From Chloroflexota bacterium (GTDB lineage: Bacteria; Chloroflexota; Dehalococcoidia; UBA2979), in the NCBI GenBank assembly GCA_009843585.1, contig VYDC01000114.1, positions 1 to 14,909 on the forward strand: 14,909 nucleotides of DNA. The letters run 5' to 3'. The notes below the pieces were generated by a model, which was given only the letters and a program-made list of their open reading frames with translations, had not been told where the DNA came from and ran no database searches. A program made the position numbers and the translations under genes. Of this stretch, positions 12,358-14,909 are shown one piece after another (within the stretch, counting starts at the first letter, position 1; every line of letters starts with the position of its first letter).

Positions 12358-12363
12358 ATCATA
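12358..12363 (-). promoter_or_regulatory. -10 box (TATGAT) of the hybrid kinase gene
   Basis: TATGAT on the minus strand, one base from TATAAT, lies 62 bases ahead of the chosen ATG, giving a leader of roughly 55 bases. No good -35 is present; the place where it should be is next to the dyad and direct repeats, which suggests activator-dependent control. Confidence 0.45.
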
Positions 12364-12367
12364 CACC

Positions 12368-12410
12368 CCGCTCATTCGACGCGGGGACCGGTCGATACGC
12401 CGGTCATTCG
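12368..12410. promoter_or_regulatory. Possible operator: direct repeats flanking a dyad upstream of the hybrid kinase
   Basis: CCGCTCATTCG (12368-12378) and CCGGTCATTCG (12400-12410) are direct repeats with one mismatch, 32 bp apart. GACCGG (12386-12391) and CCGGTC (12400-12405) form a perfect inverted repeat with an 8-base spacer. OmpR-type proteins bind direct repeats, usually closer together, so self-regulation by the kinase's own DNA-binding domain is possible but unproven. Confidence 0.38.
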
Positions 12411-12783
12411 GGCGGACGCGACGGGTGAGGTGCGCCGCTGGGCGCGTCGGGGCGGTCGCCTGGGTGGGGGGTCCCACCGGCCGCGCGTCGCACCGACGGA
12501 GAACAAACACGCATTCGTATGCGAAAGCGCCAGCGATCATATGTATTTCGTATCGCCCGTTCCGTGGCGTTCTGGGAGACTTCCGTCGCTCGCATCGGCC
12601 GGGGCGGTCCGGACGGTGCCGGCGCGTAGGGCGACCCGTGCGGCTCGTGCCGCTGGTCGTAGTGGCTGGCGCCGTTCATGGCTGACGCGACGACGTCGAC
12701 TCCCCATTCCGACGACGGGCGTCAGTGACGAGCCGCTGGAGCCCATGCGGCCGTCTGCGGCCGGGTCCGGCGCATCGGGCCTC

Positions 12784-12811
12784 GCGCGCGACGCGCGCTC
12801 GAGAGTCGAGC
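12784..12811 (+). promoter_or_regulatory. Paired small stems just before the HIRAN-like gene ribosome-binding site
   Basis: GCGCGCG-A-CGCGCGC at 12784-12798 is a perfect 7-bp-arm palindrome. It overlaps a second stem, GCTCGA-GAG-TCGAGC at 12797-12811. The two share two bases and cannot both form fully, so they could act as alternative folds 14 bases ahead of the ribosome-binding site. Function unproven. Confidence 0.3.
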
Positions 12812-12835
12812 CGTCGGCATCTCCGGGGAGGTGTG

Positions 12836-13183
12836 ATGAGGCTGTGGCCACGCCGTCGGCAGCTGGTCGCGACCGACGCGCACGAGCAGGTCGTGGCGGG
12901 GGAGACCGTGCACCAGCCGGCGATCATGCGTGCGTGCGGCGGCCACGTGCCGACCGCGGCCAGACGCACGCTCGTGACGGTCTCGGTGGTTCGCGAGGCT
13001 CACGACCGCGACGCCGTCGCCGTCGTGAGCGTTCTCGGCGAGGTGCTGGGCTACCTCCCGAGGCACGACGCGCGCGCGTGGCGTCGCCACCTTCCCGACC
13101 GGGGCATCACCACGACGGCCGCGGTCCGCGCCGTCGGCCCCACCGGGACGGTCGGGGTCGAGGTCGGTCTGGCACTCCGATAG
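12836..13183 (+). CDS. HIRAN-domain-like protein
   Basis: This 115-residue soluble protein has a C-terminal half that resembles the HIRAN fold: LVTVSVVREAHDRDAVAVVS, then VLGEVLGYLPRHDARAW, and a terminal strand VGVEVGLAL. The typical HIRAN core reads NPYDPNAVAV...VGYLPREDA. In larger proteins (HLTF, Rad5) HIRAN binds DNA ends at stalled forks. Short stand-alone bacterial versions are common and mostly uncharacterised, some linked to phage or restriction regions. The first 45 residues (MRLWPRRRQLVATDAHEQVV onward) show no domain. ATG 12836 follows GGGGAGGTG, an excellent ribosome-binding site, while longer in-frame starts have none. Downstream on the same strand, 94 bases away, is a small cysteine-containing gene. 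Family assignment is by motif memory; role in DNA binding is inferred. Confidence 0.7.
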   Translation: MRLWPRRRQLVATDAHEQVVAGETVHQPAIMRACGGHVPTAARRTLVTVSVVREAHDRDAVAVVSVLGEVLGYLPRHDARAWRRHLPDRGITTTAAVRAVGPTGTVGVEVGLALR

Positions 13184-13277
13184 CACCACTGCATGCACGG
13201 CCGCGGTCCACGGCCGCCCCGCTCGCCTGCCGCGGTGGCGCGTCGCCCCTCCGCGGCATGGAGGGGGTGCCAGAGCG

Positions 13278-13493
13278 ATGACCGCGCCCCCGTTCTGGAT
13301 CTACGTCGACACCGTGAGCCGACTCGCGCGAGTCCATCGCGAGGACTGCCGCTACGTCCGCGACCGGCGCCTCGTCCTGAACCCCGCCAACTGGTGGGCG
13401 GCAGCCTTCGGCACCCGGGACGAGGCGCACCAGGCGGCGCGGCGGATGTTACCCCAGGCGACCTATCGCGATTGTGACGACTGCGCCGACTAG
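13278..13493 (+). CDS. Small cysteine-containing protein, unknown function
   Basis: This 71-residue protein reads MTAPPFWIYVDTVSRLARVH, then REDCRYVRDR, NWWAAAFGTRDEAHQAARRM, and a C-terminal DCDDC. The layout (strand, His-x3-Cys, a GTRDEAHQAA helix, final Cys-x2-Cys) resembles a widespread class of short actinobacterial proteins that may bind zinc through one His and three Cys (His20, Cys24, Cys66, Cys69). I do not know an assigned function. GAGGGGG lies 10 bases before the ATG. It follows the HIRAN-like gene on the same strand by 94 bases, so co-transcription is possible. Its TAG overlaps the left arm of an inverted repeat that begins at 13492. Confidence 0.75.
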   Translation: MTAPPFWIYVDTVSRLARVHREDCRYVRDRRLVLNPANWWAAAFGTRDEAHQAARRMLPQATYRDCDDCAD

Positions 13494-13570
13494 CTAGCGC
13501 CGCGGGCGGCGCGGCGCCGTCGTGCGCGGCCGCCGTCTAAGGTCTGCACCGACTTCCAGAGGCGCTAGCT
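13492..13570. repeat. 79-bp element bounded by perfect 10-bp inverted repeats
   Basis: AGCTAGCGCC at 13492-13501 is the exact inverse of GGCGCTAGCT at 13561-13570. Inside, a GC-rich bulged stem pairs roughly GGCGGCGCG (13505-13513) with CGCGGCCGCC (about 13525-13534). The left arm overlaps the stop codon of the small cysteine-containing gene. It could be a miniature mobile element, a structured 3' end or a terminator lacking a T tract. Confidence 0.5.
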
Positions 13571-13857
13571 GCCCGCCTTGGTCCCGTAGCGACCGGTCAG
13601 CCCCCGCCGGACCGCACTTGTCGCCGATCCCCTCTGTCGCGACGAACATACGCGTGTTCACACGCCCGCACGCCCTCGTCACATGACCGTCATATGGACG
13701 GGTGCCTGCAGCGCTGGCACTCTGCACTGTTGCGGGCCGGACAGGGCCCTCGCCCGGGTGCGCCTCATCGTCCCGGCGAGTCAGGGGCCCGCGTCGAGAG
13801 GACACGTCGATTACTTCGATTTCCGCCGACCCACGCTCGGGGACGCCCGACTACACG
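13494..13857. other. Intergenic region before the methyltransferase
   Basis: Apart from the inverted-repeat element, 364 bases hold a less GC-rich stretch at about 13640-13700 with TTCACA (13657-13662, -35-like) and the small dyad CCGTC-ATATG-GACGG (13687-13701). No good -10 is correctly placed, so a promoter here is only possible. The last 50 bases may belong to the methyltransferase gene if it starts upstream of 13858. Confidence 0.45.
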
Positions 13858-14643
13858 ATGGGCTTCAGCGACGAGATCCTGGAGGTCATGCGTCGAGACA
13901 CCGCCGAGGCCAGCGCGGCGTACCTGCTCCCCTACCTCAGGCCCGGCCTGCGGGTTCTCGACTTCGGCTGTGGACCGGGCACCGTCTCGGTCGGGCTGGC
14001 CCGGGCGGTGGCGCCCGGCGAGCTGCACGGCGTGGACATGGAGGCGTCGCAGATCGAGTTGGCGAGGTCCGTCGCGGCGGCATACGGACAGGAGAACGCC
14101 GTCTTCCACGTCGCCGATGCGATCGACCTGCCGTTCGAGGACGAGTACTTCGACATCGCCCACTGCCACAACGTGCTCATGCACATTCCGGACACGGCGG
14201 CGGTGCTGGCCGAGGTGAGGCGGGTCCTCCGTCCCGGGGGCATCATCGCCTGCCGGGAGATGATCGCCGCGTCGAGCTTCACGCGTCCCGACTTCGGTGT
14301 CCTCACGAAGGCGTGGGAGATGTTCTCCGACCTCGTGGAGGCCGACGACGGCCATCCGCAGATGGGGAAGGACCTCAAGGCCCGCCTTATCGATGCGGGG
14401 TTCACGAACGTCCAGGCGACGGCATCGATCGCGACCTACAGTTCACCCGCCGACGTGGCCTTCATCCACGCGGCGGCGGACCAGTGGTTCCTGGCGCCGG
14501 AGATCACCGAGGCGGCGATCAAGTACGGGGCGGCGACCGAGGAGCTCTGCGACGCGATACGCGACGCCTACGAGCGGTGGAGCCGCCATCCGGGCGCCGT
14601 CTGCGGCGTCGCGTTCGGCGAGGCCGTGGCCGGCAGGCCGTAG
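13858..14643 (+). CDS. Class I SAM-dependent methyltransferase (UbiE/COQ5-like)
   Basis: The protein has 261 residues from the ATG at 13858. It carries the Rossmann methyltransferase set: motif I VLDFGCGPGTVSVGLA, acidic residue after strand two in LHGVDMEASQIELAR, motif II/III region AVFHVADAIDLPFEDEYFDI, then HNVLMHIPDTAAVLAEVRRV and LRPGGIIACREM. The C-terminal part (about 140-255) is mostly helical and probably caps the substrate. The closest pattern is small-molecule or quinone-type methyltransferases; the substrate is unknown. Start uncertain: the residues before the ATG (TPDYT) also look conserved for this type, so translation may begin upstream. GAGAGG at 13796-13801 lies 8 bases before an ATT at 13810, and a GTG exists at 13702 (313 residues) with poor ribosome-binding context. 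It converges with the MarR-type gene, 50 bases apart. It is not closely related to the SMT-like enzyme at 7689-8786. Confidence 0.85.
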   Translation: MGFSDEILEVMRRDTAEASAAYLLPYLRPGLRVLDFGCGPGTVSVGLARAVAPGELHGVDMEASQIELARSVAAAYGQENAVFHVADAIDLPFEDEYFDIAHCHNVLMHIPDTAAVLAEVRRVLRPGGIIACREMIAASSFTRPDFGVLTKAWEMFSDLVEADDGHPQMGKDLKARLIDAGFTNVQATASIATYSSPADVAFIHAAADQWFLAPEITEAAIKYGAATEELCDAIRDAYERWSRHPGAVCGVAFGEAVAGRP

Positions 14644-14693
14644 CTCCGCGGCGCTGGGCTTCGCGCGCGGGCTCTCACCCTGATCGCACGACC

Positions 14694-14909
14694 CTACGCC
14701 TGGGACCCGCGCTGCTCGGCGTGGTTTGCGACGATCCTCGAGGCGACCGACAGGAAGACCCGCATCTCGTCGCTGCTCACGCCCCTGGTCAGGGCGACGT
14801 TGAGGTCGCGGAGGGCCCCGCCGATCCCAGCCACGGCCTCCAGCCCCTCGTCGGAGGGTGTGAGCATCACGATGCGCCGGTCGCTGCGGAGGCGTCGCCT
14901 GCGCAGGAG
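14694..14909 (-). CDS. MarR-family transcriptional regulator, C-terminal part (runs off right edge)
   Basis: Seventy-one codons of the C-terminal end are present, stopping at TAG 14696-14694. The frame begins LLRRRRLRSDRRIVMLTPSD, the end of the winged-helix wing of MarR proteins (usually R-x2-DPxDRR-x-VxLTPxG). It then continues with the long dimerisation helices EGLEAVAGIGGALRDLNVAL and SSDEMRVFLSVASRIVANHA. The MarR family acts as dimeric repressors, often released by small phenolic or lipophilic ligands. The DNA-recognition helix is outside the window. Convergent orientation with the methyltransferase gives no clue to targets. The TPSDEG spelling instead of TPEG is a small variation. Confidence 0.75.
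   Translation of the reverse strand, partial: LLRRRRLRSDRRIVMLTPSDEGLEAVAGIGGALRDLNVALTRGVSSDEMRVFLSVASRIVANHAEQRGSQA

Larger units (their letters stand above)
12297..12835. other. Divergent intergenic region between hybrid kinase and HIRAN-like gene
   Basis: No credible gene in 539 bases. Kinase-proximal part: -10 box TATGAT (12363-12358), dyad 12386-12405, direct repeats at 12368 and 12400. Middle: a less GC-rich island about 12500-12560 with the repeat TTCGTAT at 12514 and 12547, 33 bases apart. HIRAN-proximal part: small stems at 12749-12762, 12784-12798 and 12797-12811, then a strong ribosome-binding site. Confidence 0.6.

Noticed and set aside
11184..12428. Plus-strand open frame opposite the hybrid kinase
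   Set aside because: Antisense shadow with Asp/Arg/Val-rich composition and no recognisable motif.
9454..12540. 1028-codon minus-strand frame overlapping the hybrid kinase in another frame
   Set aside because: Arg/Pro/Gly-rich, no domains, and it spans three features including the lipoprotein; the 800-residue frame has all kinase motifs.
13494..13805. 103-codon minus-strand ORF between the small cysteine-containing gene and the methyltransferase
   Set aside because: Arg/Pro/Gly-rich, no ribosome-binding site or motif, and it covers the inverted-repeat element.

Overview
The window is very GC-rich, with almost every third codon position G or C. It carries Shine-Dalgarno-led genes with ATG and GTG starts, several lipoproteins and secreted proteins, OmpR-type two-component proteins, a MarR-type regulator, a GPP34-domain protein and small cysteine-containing proteins. 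This fits a high-GC bacterium, most likely an actinomycetote (possibly a deep-branching soil or metagenomic lineage). There is no rRNA or taxon marker here, so that placement is an inference.

Layout. Bases 1-547 (minus strand): a VOC/glyoxalase-like protein, followed by the signal-peptide end of a secreted protein that runs off the left edge. Bases 548-1262: a long gap holding a strong 30-bp-arm hairpin and one candidate small ORF. Bases 1263-4942 (plus): a repeat-containing FxLYD-like lipoprotein, then an OmpR-type response regulator and a histidine kinase whose stop and start codons share one base (TGATG). One missing base in the last lipoprotein repeat removes its stop and makes it read into the response regulator, so one apparent 755-residue protein is really two genes. 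Bases 4943-5080: the C-terminal relic of an IS110-like transposase, directly behind the kinase stop.

Bases 8786-5141 (minus, in order of transcription): a sterol 24-C-methyltransferase homologue (ERG6/SMT family), a natural fusion of a GPP34 (GOLPH3/Vps74-like) domain to a cytochrome P450, and a small DUF2283 protein. This is the most interesting part of the window. It pairs a eukaryote-like sterol or triterpenoid methylase with an oxidase that carries its own likely membrane-lipid-binding domain, and the oxidase has a non-canonical I-helix. I infer a membrane-lipid tailoring module; the lipid substrate cannot be read from the sequence.

Bases 12296-9155 (minus): a single-chain two-component protein (GAF-PAS-HisKA-HATPase-REC-winged helix), then a small NTF2-like lipoprotein that may be its target or partner. 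The kinase promoter region has a clear -10 box, a dyad and paired direct repeats. Bases 12836-14643 (plus): a HIRAN-like protein, a small cysteine-containing protein, a 79-bp element bounded by perfect 10-bp inverted repeats, and a class I SAM-dependent methyltransferase. Bases 14909-14694 (minus): the C-terminal part of a MarR-family regulator, convergent with that methyltransferase. No tRNA, rRNA or CRISPR array was seen.
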